The notes under the pieces: model-generated
Seen by the model: only the letters and a program-made list of their open reading frames with translations
What the model was told of the DNA's origin: nothing
The model's database searches: none
In this document: positions 1-8,155 of the stretch, one piece after another
How the letters are laid out: every line of letters begins with the position of its first letter
Position numbering within the stretch: position 1 is the stretch's first letter
NCBI GenBank assembly: GCA_030267965.1
Contig: BRYA01000979.1
Location: 1 to 28,029, forward strand
From: Triparma columacea
Taxonomy: Eukaryota > Sar > Bolidophyceae > Parmales > Triparmaceae
DNA: 28,029 nt
Direction of reading: 5' to 3'
Position numbers and translations under genes: made by a program

Positions 1-238
1 AACTTGGCATACATGCCCGCAAAAAGGGTGTCAATATAAGGCGAAGAGGAGAGACAGGATCAAGCCCCACCTTGCTAATATTCATGATATTGGCACAATA
101 TGGTATACATGCCCGCAAAAAGGGTGTCAATATAAGGCGAAGAGGAGAGACAAGATCAAGCCCCACCTTGCTAATATTCACAACATCGGCGTAAAGCGGC
201 ACACATGACCGGGCAAGAAGGGTGTGAATATAAGGCTA
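1..238 (+). repeat. 96-bp tandem repeat, about 2.4 copies, encoding zinc-finger units
   Basis: The string ACATG recurs at 11, 107 and 203, giving a period of exactly 96 bp (32 codons). The first two copies differ at only a few bases. The third, from about 203, has a Cys-to-stop change and a net 2-bp insertion before GGGTGT, so its downstream part is in another frame; it fades out after about 238. Confidence 0.9.
2..208 (+). CDS. Tandem C2H2 zinc-finger protein, 3' end only (5' cut by window)
   Basis: Frame 2 is open from the window edge to a TGA at 206-208. It encodes two nearly identical 32-residue units, each of the form C-x4-C-x12-H-x4-H, with core text CPQKGCQYKAK followed by IKPHLANIHDIG. 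The Cys codons are at 14 and 29 (finger 1) and 110 and 125 (finger 2); the His codons are at 68 and 83, and 164 and 179. Spacing between Cys pairs, His pairs and units fits classical C2H2 fingers joined by a short linker, so the product probably binds nucleic acid. More fingers very likely lie to the left of the window. The stop falls exactly where the first Cys of a third finger is expected (TGC to TGA). Either the gene now ends there or this is the decayed end of an array. Identification rests on motif spacing, not on a database match. Confidence 0.72.
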   Translation, partial: TWHTCPQKGCQYKAKRRDRIKPHLANIHDIGTIWYTCPQKGCQYKAKRRDKIKPHLANIHNIGVKRHT

Positions 239-673
239 TCAAGATACACACTTCTCATCACCACTATAGAAATGCATTTCTCGTCGCCTAAGCTGAGGCC
301 CAAAATTACCAGGAGAATAAAGTGTATGTGCATAATTCAAAAATGTAGAATCTAGTTTTCACTTAGGACAAGTTGTTCGGCCATCTATCCTCTCTTTATT
401 TGCATTGATGAATGATTTTGAATGAGGAGCTGGGACTAAAAAAACTTTTAGGGACTGGTCCCGAGAATAGAATTTCGGCGGAGGGGGGTGGTTAAAGCTG
501 TGACGTCAGTGACGTAATTTTTCTTAGCAACGGTACAAAACATGCTTTGTTCCTCTCTCCATTCCTCCTTCCTCCTTTCACTTTCTGGACTTTGGCCAAC
601 TCATCCTCTATTAATCTCTTTTAGGGTAATTTGGAGGTGAATTGAAAGTCAATTCGACTCGATTTGCTTCTGA
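209..673. other. Intergenic region with finger-3 remnant and putative promoter of the ferredoxin-like gene
   Basis: No convincing coding sequence. It begins with the remnant of the third finger. A 12-bp inverted repeat, GGGACTGGTCCC, lies at 451-462. Two adjacent TGACGT-type sites lie at 501-517. The 120 bp before the ATG at 674 are T/C- then A/T-rich, as expected of a promoter or 5' UTR. Confidence 0.5.
501..517. promoter_or_regulatory. Paired bZIP/aureochrome-type sites
   Basis: TGACGTCAGTGACGTAA contains a perfect palindromic CRE (TGACGTCA) followed one base later by TGACGTAA. TGACGT is the published core for stramenopile aureochromes, the light-sensing bZIP factors. The pair sits 157-173 bp upstream of the next ATG. 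Binding here is inferred from the motif only. Confidence 0.45.
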
Positions 674-2017
674 ATGCGTCCAATATTAATATTAATAGTT
701 CTAAATGTATTAAACAATGTCGTAGTGCGTGCATTTAGTCCATTTATTCCTCCGCCCAATTTTCACCCGGTCCTCAAGGGATGGAAATCGGGTTACAATT
801 TGGGATACAACTTAAATCCCAATCTACATCCCAATCTGCATCCCAATTTACATCGCCTCTATCAAAGTGAAGGTGATGGGGACAATAATAAAGAGGAGAA
901 TACTCAAGAGGAAATGTCTGATGACATTTTCAATGAGATTTATAATGATATGTACGAGAAAAAAGACGGAGGAGAAACACTTAAAGACACACAGAACGAT
1001 ACACCGAAAGATACACTGAAAGATACACTGAAAGATACAAATTATGAAGCAAATGATGAAACAAATACATGGGAAGATGAAGAAGCCACTTGGAGCTCCT
1101 CCTTCAAATCACTCCAAGAGGAAGGAGAACAACTGCCTGACAACCAAGAGGGATCAGAGAATATTTTGGACGTAGTAGATGTAGTTATCAGCGAAGACTT
1201 CTTCTTAGCACAGATGGAGGACCTAGTAAGCGGGGAATTAAAGGAGATTGAGGAAAGCGCCAAAGCAAGCGGTGACGTCCTGGCACTTTCAGAAGCCAAC
1301 GTTCCCAATTCACTCATCGCCGAGATGACAGGGCTCAGCGTTGGCGCAGAAGGAGAAAGTATCTCTGAGATGGACCCCGACGTAAGCAGAGTATTAACAA
1401 ACGCCGACGAGGAGCTGGTGTCGACTGAAATGGAAGATGTGGACTACGATACCGTAGAGTCTCACCAATTGGTAGAGAAGGACTCCGACGGCAACCCACT
1501 TCGGTCCCAGGCAGTCTACGTCGACGAGGTAACTTGCATCGGGTGCACCATGTGCGCGTCAGTAGCCCAGTCCACCTTCTTCATGGAGGAGGAGCACGGT
1601 CGGGCCAGGGTCTTCAAGCAGTGGGGGGACGACGACGAGACGGTGGGCATCGCGATCGAGACTTGCCCGGTTGACTGCATCCACTACGTTCCGTACGAGG
1701 AGCTGGAACGACTGGAGATTGAAAGGAGGGGACAGAACATTAACTTCAAGGCTAGGCTTGTTAGCCAGGGGGAGGGGGGACAAGTGGACGGGATGAGGGT
1801 AGGGGGAGCGGTGAAGTTCACGGGGCAGCAGAAGATCTCAGGGAACTCAGGGTCTAGGTGTAACAACTGCCCGTCAAGAGGATGCAAGGACTGCCCCATG
1901 TACGGGGTTGGGGAAAGCCCAGAGTTCAAAAGGAGGGAGGAAGAGAGAAGGGTTAGGGACATGGAGAGGAGGATGAAGAAGGAGAAGGTGAAGGAACAGA
2001 AGAGGGCGGATTTGTAA
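674..2017 (+). CDS. Plastid-type 4Fe-4S ferredoxin-like protein with acidic N-terminal extension
   Basis: Intronless, 447 aa. Residues 1-20 are a hydrophobic leader (RPILILIVLNVLNNVVV) followed by R-A-F-S-P-F. A Phe straight after the signal-peptide region is the hallmark of ochrophyte plastid import signals, so plastid location is likely. Residues about 60-280 are very acidic and low in complexity, with an imperfect KDTLKDT repeat near residues 103-120. The functional domain starts near residue 280: C288-x2-C291-x2-C294 and, after about 35 residues, CPVDC (C331, C335). This is the arrangement of a single 4Fe-4S ferredoxin domain of the plant ferredoxin/DnaJ-associated type. A second cluster, C396-x2-C399-x4-C404-x2-C407, sits near the C-terminus and could bind zinc or another cluster. 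The tail is Arg/Lys/Glu-rich. It probably transfers electrons or helps assemble a plastid complex; the exact partner cannot be read from sequence. The ATG at 674 is chosen because the leader begins there. Confidence 0.82.
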   Translation: MRPILILIVLNVLNNVVVRAFSPFIPPPNFHPVLKGWKSGYNLGYNLNPNLHPNLHPNLHRLYQSEGDGDNNKEENTQEEMSDDIFNEIYNDMYEKKDGGETLKDTQNDTPKDTLKDTLKDTNYEANDETNTWEDEEATWSSSFKSLQEEGEQLPDNQEGSENILDVVDVVISEDFFLAQMEDLVSGELKEIEESAKASGDVLALSEANVPNSLIAEMTGLSVGAEGESISEMDPDVSRVLTNADEELVSTEMEDVDYDTVESHQLVEKDSDGNPLRSQAVYVDEVTCIGCTMCASVAQSTFFMEEEHGRARVFKQWGDDDETVGIAIETCPVDCIHYVPYEELERLEIERRGQNINFKARLVSQGEGGQVDGMRVGGAVKFTGQQKISGNSGSRCNNCPSRGCKDCPMYGVGESPEFKRREEERRVRDMERRMKKEKVKEQKRADL

Positions 2018-2081
2018 AATGAATTTTGTTGTCAGTATGTGTAGTCTTCATGTTATGGAATTTTATTGGGGGGGCGTCGCA

Positions 2082-3017
2082 CTACCGTCGCTCTAGCTCT
2101 GGGATAGCTTCGAAAAGGCTGTGTATAGATTGTATCCTCTTCTCCGCCCCCTCGCACACAACATCCTCCCCAGTATCCCTCCCCTTCAATCCTACCAGCA
2201 CAGGCCTCCAACCAAGCTCGGAGGCTACGGCCAGGTTCTTAGGACTGTCGTCGAAGAATACGCAGGAGGGGGAAGAGGAGGGGGGGAGATTTGCGAAATC
2301 CATAGCGGCGAGGAAGGAGGAAGCTGAATGCTTCGTGGCGAGCTACGTTTGTGAGTGGGGAGCAGAGAGAAGGGGAAAAGAGGGGGGAGGGGGGGGAGTT
2401 AGGGGGGAGGGCACACCTGGAAAGGAACGAGAGAAGGAACCGAGGCTGGCAAGCGAAGGAGGTACTTGGAGAATTATGACATTGTCACCCCTCGCCCCAC
2501 CACCCACCCTCCCGCTCACCTTGCAGACCTTCGTATCGATTATACGATCTTCAAAAAGGTCATAGATTCCGAGAGCCTTCAGGCACTCGACCGCGTGATG
2601 CTTGACAGAGGCAGTAAAAATATAAGTTTTTATGGAGGGGTCAATGCGGAGGAGGAGTTCGCGGAGCTTTGGGTCAGGACGGAGATGCTCTTTTACCTGT
2701 ATGTCGTGCACGACCTTAAGGTAGTTGTCAACAGCGGAGCGCTCGAGGAGGCCTTCGTTGAGTAATCCGAGGAGAGCGGTGCCATGCTCTTTATACAGGT
2801 CGTAGGCCTTGCCGCTTGGGAGGCCTAGCTCTGTAGTGCAGAAGCTCTCTATCGCCTCTGTGAGCTTTCCGGCGACATACCAGTTGTCCTGGTAGAGACA
2901 GTCATCACAGTCGAAGAAAATTGCCTTCACAGGAGGCTTTCTCTTCGACGTGCTAACCGAGAGACCCAGCACAGAAACAGTGGAGAAGAGGAAGAGAGCT
3001 ATCGAGGCCTTGGACAT
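2082..3017 (-). CDS. HAD-family hydrolase, pyrimidine 5'-nucleotidase (SDT1/PHM8)-like
   Basis: Two exons, 2520-3017 and 2082-2342, with a 177-bp GTGAG...TAG intron at 2343-2519; both junctions are phase 0. Spliced product 252 aa. All four HAD motifs are visible: I, FFDCDDCLY (nucleophile D36, D38); II, YIFTAS; III, Lys166 at the exon junction, giving CKLATKHSASSF; IV, FFDDSPKN (D197, D198). The TKH..SSF text after the Lys is typical of the SDT1-like nucleotidase branch, which dephosphorylates pyrimidine nucleotides and related small phosphates. Met at 3017 is preferred because it starts a clean signal-peptide-like segment (SKASIALFLFSTVSVLGL). A longer in-frame extension to 3143 exists but reads like AT-rich UTR. 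The leader implies entry into the secretory or plastid route. The gene converges on the ferredoxin-like gene with 64 bp between stops. Confidence 0.85.
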
Positions 3018-3490
3018 GGTAAAAAATGTGGCAAACGTGCAAGTTAGAATGGATACGAGGTGTAAACGCCCCAAAAAGGAAAAAAGAAAAAAAATGAAAT
3101 TTGTTAAATTTGCAATTAAATCCGTATTCATCTGTAAACTCAAATACTAATCAATCATGATTCAAAACATATAATTGGTTATATTATCTATTATGAATTT
3201 TACTGGAAAAATATTTAGAATTATCTAAAATTGGATTTGATTATTTTTGTGTCGAGTTGTTAAAAAATTTTATTCATACACTTTTTGATAATAAATAGTA
3301 CTTGAAAATGAAAGAAATTTGATTTTCAAAATATATTACGTTTAATTTTTGATTTTGAATCTTCAAAACATATAAACTTTAATTATTCTTCAAATATGAT
3401 GCAATAATTAGGTTATAAGTTTTGATGTTAATAAAACGAATCATCATCTGCTCAAAATCTGAAAATCTCAAGCTATTTCATTTTCAAAGC
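3018..3490. other. AT-rich intergenic region between divergent genes
   Basis: No credible ORF. Strongly A/T-rich from about 3080 to 3480, with poly-A and poly-T runs. The 10-mer TTCAAAACAT recurs at 3161 and 3362. It separates the HAD gene (minus) from the serine palmitoyltransferase small-subunit gene (plus), so promoters for both should lie here. No specific element is recognisable. Confidence 0.5.
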
Positions 3491-3847
3491 ATGGAGCGAA
3501 CCCTTAACCAGGATGTGTTAACATATAACGGTAGCAACCCTTTATCCAAGCTATACTACCAGTACACGGTGAGATTGAAGCCACACGACCTTCTTTGTCC
3601 ATTCTTTGCCCGACCCTCAACCTATGGGCGGGATGGAAACCATGATTTCAGCTGATTTCAACACATACTAAGCTCTCTTTTTCCTCCTCTCGTTATCACT
3701 CTGTAGTTATGGACTGGTCTGTACATGCTTACTCCGATGGAGAGAGCCTTTGCGAACATAATTACCTGTGTGGGTGTTGGCCTTTTTTCGGCCTACGTCC
3801 TCGCTTTCTTCAACGGTGTTATTGCCGGAATAAAGGAAGGTTTTTAG
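3491..3847 (+). CDS. Small subunit of serine palmitoyltransferase (ssSPT-like)
   Basis: Two exons, 3491-3568 and 3707-3847, with a GTGAG...TAG intron of 138 bp, phase 0; product 72 aa. The spliced text LYYQYTLWTGLYMLTPMER closely follows animal SPTSSA/B and plant ssSPT: a YYQY block, then LYML-x-P-x-E-R at the start of the membrane helix. It is followed by a hydrophobic stretch (NIITCVGVGLFSAYVLAFF) and a short tail. In known systems this ER-membrane peptide binds the LCB1/LCB2 heterodimer, boosts condensation of serine with acyl-CoA and helps set acyl-CoA chain-length preference, the first step of sphingolipid synthesis. The motif spans the splice junction, which is strong support for the intron. 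No single long ORF reveals this gene. The ATG at 3491 is the first in frame giving a family-sized protein. Confidence 0.85.
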
Positions 3848-4092
3848 GGGATGTGTTAGGGAGGCGTTAAATGGTGGTTTAGGCAACCAGTGTCAAACGT
3901 CAGGGCCTGGGATTGGGGGCTGTGGGGAATTGGGCTTGTGGTGATATAGGGGACTTGTGGGGAAGTAAACGGGGGGGGGGTTCCGTGAGTAGCACACCCG
4001 TTGGCGTTGTATGTTGTAATTAGAAAGAAGCAATAGGTTGGTGAACAAAAATACAAACCTCTTATACACCAACATCCCCATTCCTGACCCAC
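3848..4092. other. Short convergent intergenic region
   Basis: Region between the ssSPT stop (plus) and the stop of the next gene (minus); presumed 3' UTRs. A 9-base G-run lies at about 3971-3979. No coding signal seen. Confidence 0.5.
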
Positions 4093-5443
4093 TTACAGCC
4101 CCTTAATCTTCTTGTACGTCTTTATCTTATCCTCGTCGATCTCCATCCCCCAGTGCCACAGCGTTTGCCTGACAACGGGAGAGACATTCTTGGAGCCGAT
4201 GGGCTCACCGCTGTTCAGTATCTTCTTGATAAGCTGGTTCCTGAACCTTCCCTTCTCCCCGGCGAGCGCTGCCCACCTCTTCACCTGCCTTTCATCATCG
4301 TCACACCTAAGATTAGAAATTTGCGTCAGCGGGTTAGGAAAGGTCGCGTTGTGTTGAGCTAGAAGGCTTTCCCTCGCCTGCAACACAGTTGTCACTGTGT
4401 TGCTTCTCTCCCCTTTTTCTCGCCCATTCTCACCTCCTCCCTGCAAAGAAGCGACAGTACCACTGGAACCACCCGTACGGGTCCACCTCCGAGATCCAAC
4501 CCGAAGACTCCCACATTCCCAGGGACCCGCCGCACTTGGCCCCCCACCTGTTGACACCGACATTGTAGGTGGACGAGGTAAGGACGCGCTTCTCGAGACC
4601 CTTGACCCACTCGGGGAGGCAGCTAGTGGCGACGACCTCAGAGCCTTTATACTGCAAGGCCGCGGCGATGGGTGAGACAGGAATGACGAGGGGAGGAAAG
4701 GGGGGAGGCAGACGACAACCTCAGCTCACCTTGATGTTGGTTACAGCTGAGACAATGGGGCGGAAGTAGGTTCCTCCGAAGGCCCCTCCCCTGAGGACCT
4801 CCTCTGGCGAGCGGTTTGGCTTGAATTGTGGGAAGTCGGAGAACTTGAAATTCCCCTTGTCTCCCGTGCGCGTTGGGGGCGATCCTGTCTTGGGAGAGAT
4901 TGTGACAGAGAGGACTGGCATGACGGGAGGGTTCTTGTAGATCTGCGCAAGGAAGGGATTGAAAAGTAGGATGAGATGATAAGAATTCATCATTGCAGAA
5001 GTAGTAGGCTCGACGCCTCAACACACTGTTAAGACCCCCCCCGTCCCCACCCTCACCTCCTTGTTCTGGTCTACAAGCCTCCTATGGTACTCTTTGTTGC
5101 TACGAGGAGGCTCCGGCGTGGTCCCAGGCCCTGCCGCCATCCTCTTCTCCTCCGCTATTGCCGCCCTCTCCTGGTCTGCCGCGTTCTTCAGCTTGACAAC
5201 AATGCTCCTCGATGTCTCCTTGGTCGGGGAGGCCAAATTCTTGGACTTTCCAATCTTAGTTAGCACCTTACCTAGGCCTGACTTGGCCAAAAGGGCAATC
5301 GTCATGTTGTCAGCGTATTCTGTACTGATAGTGTTTAATAAGGCCTTGACCTCCTCCTGTGCTTCGTTTGATGACTCAGCTTTTTTCACCAACTCCTTCA
5401 GTTTGGTCGACAGCTCAATTACAGAGCGTTCTACACGAGACAT
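4093..5443 (-). CDS. TFIIS-N-like domain fused to a conserved DPYGWFQWY...GRR protein of unknown function
   Basis: Four exons on the minus strand: 5057-5443, 4730-4942, 4434-4651, 4093-4306 (introns 114, 78, 127 bp; phases 0, 0, 2). Product 343 aa. Residues about 1-95 form a helical region (EEVKALLNTIS, GLGKVLTKIGKSKNL) resembling the TFIIS N-terminal/LW domain used in transcription factors for protein contacts. Residues about 110-130 are a Pro/Lys linker. The remainder carries strings I associate with a conserved but unnamed eukaryotic/prokaryotic family: RGGAFGGTYFRPI, then NRWGAKCGGSLGMWESSGW, then DPYGWFQWYCRFFAGRR, then CDDDERQVKRW, ending with SPVVRQTLWHWG. The GRR|CDDDERQ text is restored exactly across the third intron, which validates the model. 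The function is unknown; the aromatic-rich, acidic core suggests an enzyme or ligand-binding fold. The TFIIS-N assignment is the weaker part. Confidence 0.75.
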
Positions 5444-5659
5444 GGGTTACAGAAAATGGACAGAAGGGCAGTGCGTTGGGGCAGGTCGGCGTGACGCTGT
5501 GTGTTGGTTCAATTTGCAATTTGTCTCTGTGCTGGTCCTGGTTCGGATGAAATTCTTGGAGGGAGCTTTGATTCTGCTTTGACTCTCTACGCTACCATCG
5601 CGAATCAAATAAACGAAATCGCCTAAATTTGTACTATTATTACTCGTTAGCAATTCATA

Positions 5660-6950
5660 TTATTCGTCCCCCCCTTCTTCACCGTCATCGATAATAATTT
5701 TCATCATGCCGTTAACCTCCCTGCCCTTCCACCACCCCCACGCCCTGATGAAACTCCCAACCAACGCGCCGGGTAGTAAAACGATTGCTTGGAGGAGTTG
5801 ACTTATCCGACGAGTTATGAACGTTGAGTTGCCGGAACTGAGGTAAAAGTAATTTACGGCATTGGAGATAACACGAGCGGCTATGGGGCGTGTAGAGAGG
5901 GGGCGCGAAGATGTATTGGGGTTTAATATTGATTATTTTCTATTTCTCAGCCGTCTCTCTCTCTCTCTCTCTCTCTATTTCTCACCTGTTCTTTTTTTAG
6001 TTCTGAACATCCACGACGTGAGGAACAAATGGTTGATAGCAATCATCCTTAGGTACCTCGGCGTTGCATCCGTTACCAGATCCTTGAGGTATTTTTGATA
6101 TTCCTGTTCGAGTCCAAGCTCTGAGGCTCCATTTATTAACATTCTCATGTAACGCCGAGAGGGATCGCCGTCATTTTTCAAACGTGCGTGAGGTCGGGCC
6201 ATGAAAGCGATTGCCTTTAGGGGGGCGGCGGCGGCGGGGGTGGGAGGGGGGTTGAGCGAAGCGAAACACAGCAAAGTGTCAATGATTCTTCTTGCTTGCT
6301 GCTTGCTACACTCGCTGCACTCGCTGCTACGCATTTCTCCGTTGCTTCGCCTCTCCCGCACTCACTTTAACAGGTGTCACCTCATTGTATTTATAACATT
6401 CAACCTCAACTTCTTCGTAGCTTGGCTTATCCATCCCTCCTCCCTCTGACATCCATAGGTTCTCATAGTCTTCCCTGGGGAGGGTAGCCAAGGCACCGTG
6501 GATCGTGGAGTTCGGGGAGGGGTATATGCCGGCCATGCAAGGCTCGAGGGGTGGGAAACCACGGAGGTTGAAGGCGAGGCGGTAATTGGGGACGTAGGAG
6601 GGCTTGAAGGATAGGACATTTATCTTTGTTGAGTTTATACCACGATTTGTAAGCTTCGATAGGAGGAGGTTGGAACCGACGGCGAAGTAGTTTACTGTAT
6701 CGTTGTGAACTGAGGGTGGTCGAAGTGGAGTTTGTTGCTGTATTGAATGAGTTACTGTATCGTTGTGAACTGAGGGTGGTCGAAGTGGAGTTTGTTGCTG
6801 TATTGAATGAGTCACCGGCGATTGTTTTGATGGGGGTGGAGATATTGGTTTTGGAGGTATATTCGGCGAATTTTGTACCATCTCCGAGTAAGATAGTCCG
6901 ATGTATACAAAAATAAACAACATTATGCGTCTTATGAAGATCAATTTCAT
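5660..6950 (-). CDS. Gamma-glutamylcyclotransferase-like protein with signal-type N-terminus and C-terminal extension
   Basis: Three exons: 6366-6950, 5986-6214, 5660-5880 (introns 151 and 105 bp; phases 0 and 1). Product 344 aa. Residues 1-23 form a hydrophobic leader (RRIMLFIFVYIGLS), suggesting targeting out of the cytosol. Residues 46-85 hold two identical 20-residue copies of a Pro/Gln linker. The enzyme domain starts with YFAVGSNL (88-95, matching the family YFAYGSN substrate loop), continues with EPCMAGIYPSPNSTIHGALA and DYENLWMSEGGG, where Glu169 aligns with the catalytic Glu. Across intron 1 it resumes as VK|AIAFMARP, then PSRRYMRMLINGASELGLE. Family members cyclise gamma-glutamyl compounds to 5-oxoproline. 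Exon 3 is not part of the usual domain: it encodes about 73 residues with a helix SQLLQAIVLLPGALVGSF, Trp-rich text and an acidic end, perhaps a membrane-associating tail. Intron 2 contains a (CT)n run near 5953-5976. Confidence 0.85.
6692..6811. repeat. Perfect 60-bp tandem duplication inside the cyclotransferase gene
   Basis: Bases 6692-6751 and 6752-6811 are identical. The unit is a multiple of three and adds 20 residues to the linker before the catalytic domain. Absence of any difference between copies points to a recent event. Confidence 0.95.
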
Positions 6951-7114
6951 CCTCTTTGTGGTCTTTCTTTTTCACTTCCAGATTGTCATGCCCACCACAT
7001 TCAGAATCCAATAATATTGCGGTGGATGTGAGTACCATAGGAAGCCCTTGAAAGCTCGCTTCTGATTTTTTTTGGTCAGCACTGAAAAAAATTGAACGAT
7101 TCAACAACAAAGAG
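6951..7114. other. Spacer between two minus-strand genes
   Basis: Contains the 5' region of the cyclotransferase gene and the 3' end of the LRR gene. A minus-strand open frame runs through it, but it lacks domain features and is continuous with an out-of-frame reading of the cyclotransferase exon, so it is not called. Confidence 0.4.
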
Positions 7115-8155
7115 TTAGAGAAACTCCAGAATTACTCTCCACAAAACTTTCGGGATCTTGTCACGTGTCTCAGTTGCCTTCAGCGGTGCTTCAACTCCGT
7201 CCGTTCGTTTCCGCTTCAGACTATCAGGTCCACTGGGTTGATTCTCCACATGATCCCAGGTTCCCTTGAGGCACAGAAGAGCGTTGACGCGTTCGATCAC
7301 AGCGACATTGCGGTGCCACCTATAATGGAGGAGGTCCGAGACAGTTGGCATGTTTTTATCAGCAGCAGCAGTGATGAGGGCAGTGCAGTTCTCGAAGCAG
7401 TCTTCACCGATGGAAACGGCAGGGGATAGAATGAGTTTCGTCAGGGCGGAGCAACCTCTGAAGGCACGATAGCTAATCTCTGTCACTGAGTCCGGGATGG
7501 TGATGGCCGTGAGGGAGGAGCATCTTTCGAAGGCGTTATTACAAATCGTTGTCACTCCGTCCGGGATGGTGATGTCCGTGAGGGAGGAGCAGTCTCCGAA
7601 GGCTTGACCGCCAATCTCCGTCACTCTGTCCGGGATGGTGATGGACGTGAGGGAGGAGCATCTGTGGAAGACGGAATGGTTGATCCTCGTCACTCCGTCC
7701 GGGATGGTGATGGCCGTGAGGGAGGAGCATCTCAAGAAGGCCTGGTCCCCAATCTCCGTCACTCCTTCCGGGATGGTGATTGCCGTGAGGGAGGAGCATC
7801 CCCAGAAGGCGCGTTCGTCAATCGTCTTCACTGAGTCCGGGATTATGATGGCCGTGAGGGAGGAGCAGTAGTAGAAGGCGCCAAAGCCAATCGACGTCAC
7901 TCCGTCCGGGATGTTGATGGCTGTGAGGGAGGAGCAGTAGCAGAAGGCGCTCTCACCAATCAACGTCACTCCTTGTGCAAAAGTCACATCTGTGAGTTCA
8001 CTATTGTCTCTGAAGCTCTCTGTTCCGGAGTATACTGCTGTTTTGGTAAGGGGACAGTACCCATCTTGGTCGTCATAGTCACCACAATAGCCATTACCAT
8101 AATCACCATCGTCATCACTATAGTCATCATCATAGGCAAAGTCTAATTCACTCAT
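7115..8155 (-). CDS. BspA-type leucine-rich repeat (LRR_5) protein
   Basis: Intronless, 346 aa from the ATG at 8155 (text MSELDF). An open extension upstream to 8212 has only a TTG and is not used. Residues 8-36 are Asp/Gly/Tyr-rich and acidic. Residues 54 to about 260 are eight regular 23-residue units plus a degenerate ninth, each of the form LTAITIPDGVTEIGDQAFxxCSS, the consensus of BspA/LRR_5 repeats. The remaining 85 residues include a basic stretch (LKRKRTDG) and end with IPKVLWRVILEFL. This repeat forms a solenoid for protein contacts and is greatly expanded in protists; individual roles are mostly unknown. No signal peptide or membrane segment is visible, so an intracellular location is likely. 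Confidence 0.9.
   Translation of the reverse strand: MSELDFAYDDDYSDDDGDYGNGYCGDYDDQDGYCPLTKTAVYSGTESFRDNSELTDVTFAQGVTLIGESAFCYCSSLTAINIPDGVTSIGFGAFYYCSSLTAIIIPDSVKTIDERAFWGCSSLTAITIPEGVTEIGDQAFLRCSSLTAITIPDGVTRINHSVFHRCSSLTSITIPDRVTEIGGQAFGDCSSLTDITIPDGVTTICNNAFERCSSLTAITIPDSVTEISYRAFRGCSALTKLILSPAVSIGEDCFENCTALITAAADKNMPTVSDLLHYRWHRNVAVIERVNALLCLKGTWDHVENQPSGPDSLKRKRTDGVEAPLKATETRDKIPKVLWRVILEFL
7376..7996 (-). repeat. 69-bp tandem repeats encoding 23-residue LRR_5 units
   Basis: About nine units of 69 bp in phase with the reading frame. Units in the middle are most alike (text CSSLTAITIPD recurs), while the first and last are more diverged, as expected for an array growing by internal duplication. 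The antisense strand shows repetitive open frames as a by-product. Confidence 0.88.

Noticed and set aside
1..240. CRISPR array or noncoding satellite
   Set aside because: The period is 96 bp with no unique spacers, and translation gives regular C2H2 fingers.
2026..2565. Plus-strand 179-codon open frame after the ferredoxin-like gene
   Set aside because: It lies antisense to exon 2 and the intron of the HAD gene, whose minus-strand motifs (FFDDSPKN) are clear; composition is low-complexity Gly/Glu.
3018..3143. N-terminal extension of the HAD protein to 3143
   Set aside because: Lys/Phe/Leu-rich from AT-rich DNA; a better signal-peptide start lies at 3017.
5061..5582. Plus-strand 173-codon frame
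   Set aside because: Antisense to exon 1 of the TFIIS-N-like gene, which has consistent splice phases and conserved text.
6463..7110. Minus-strand 215-codon frame
   Set aside because: Overlaps the cyclotransferase exon in another frame; its internal repeats come from the 60-bp duplication. It has no domain.
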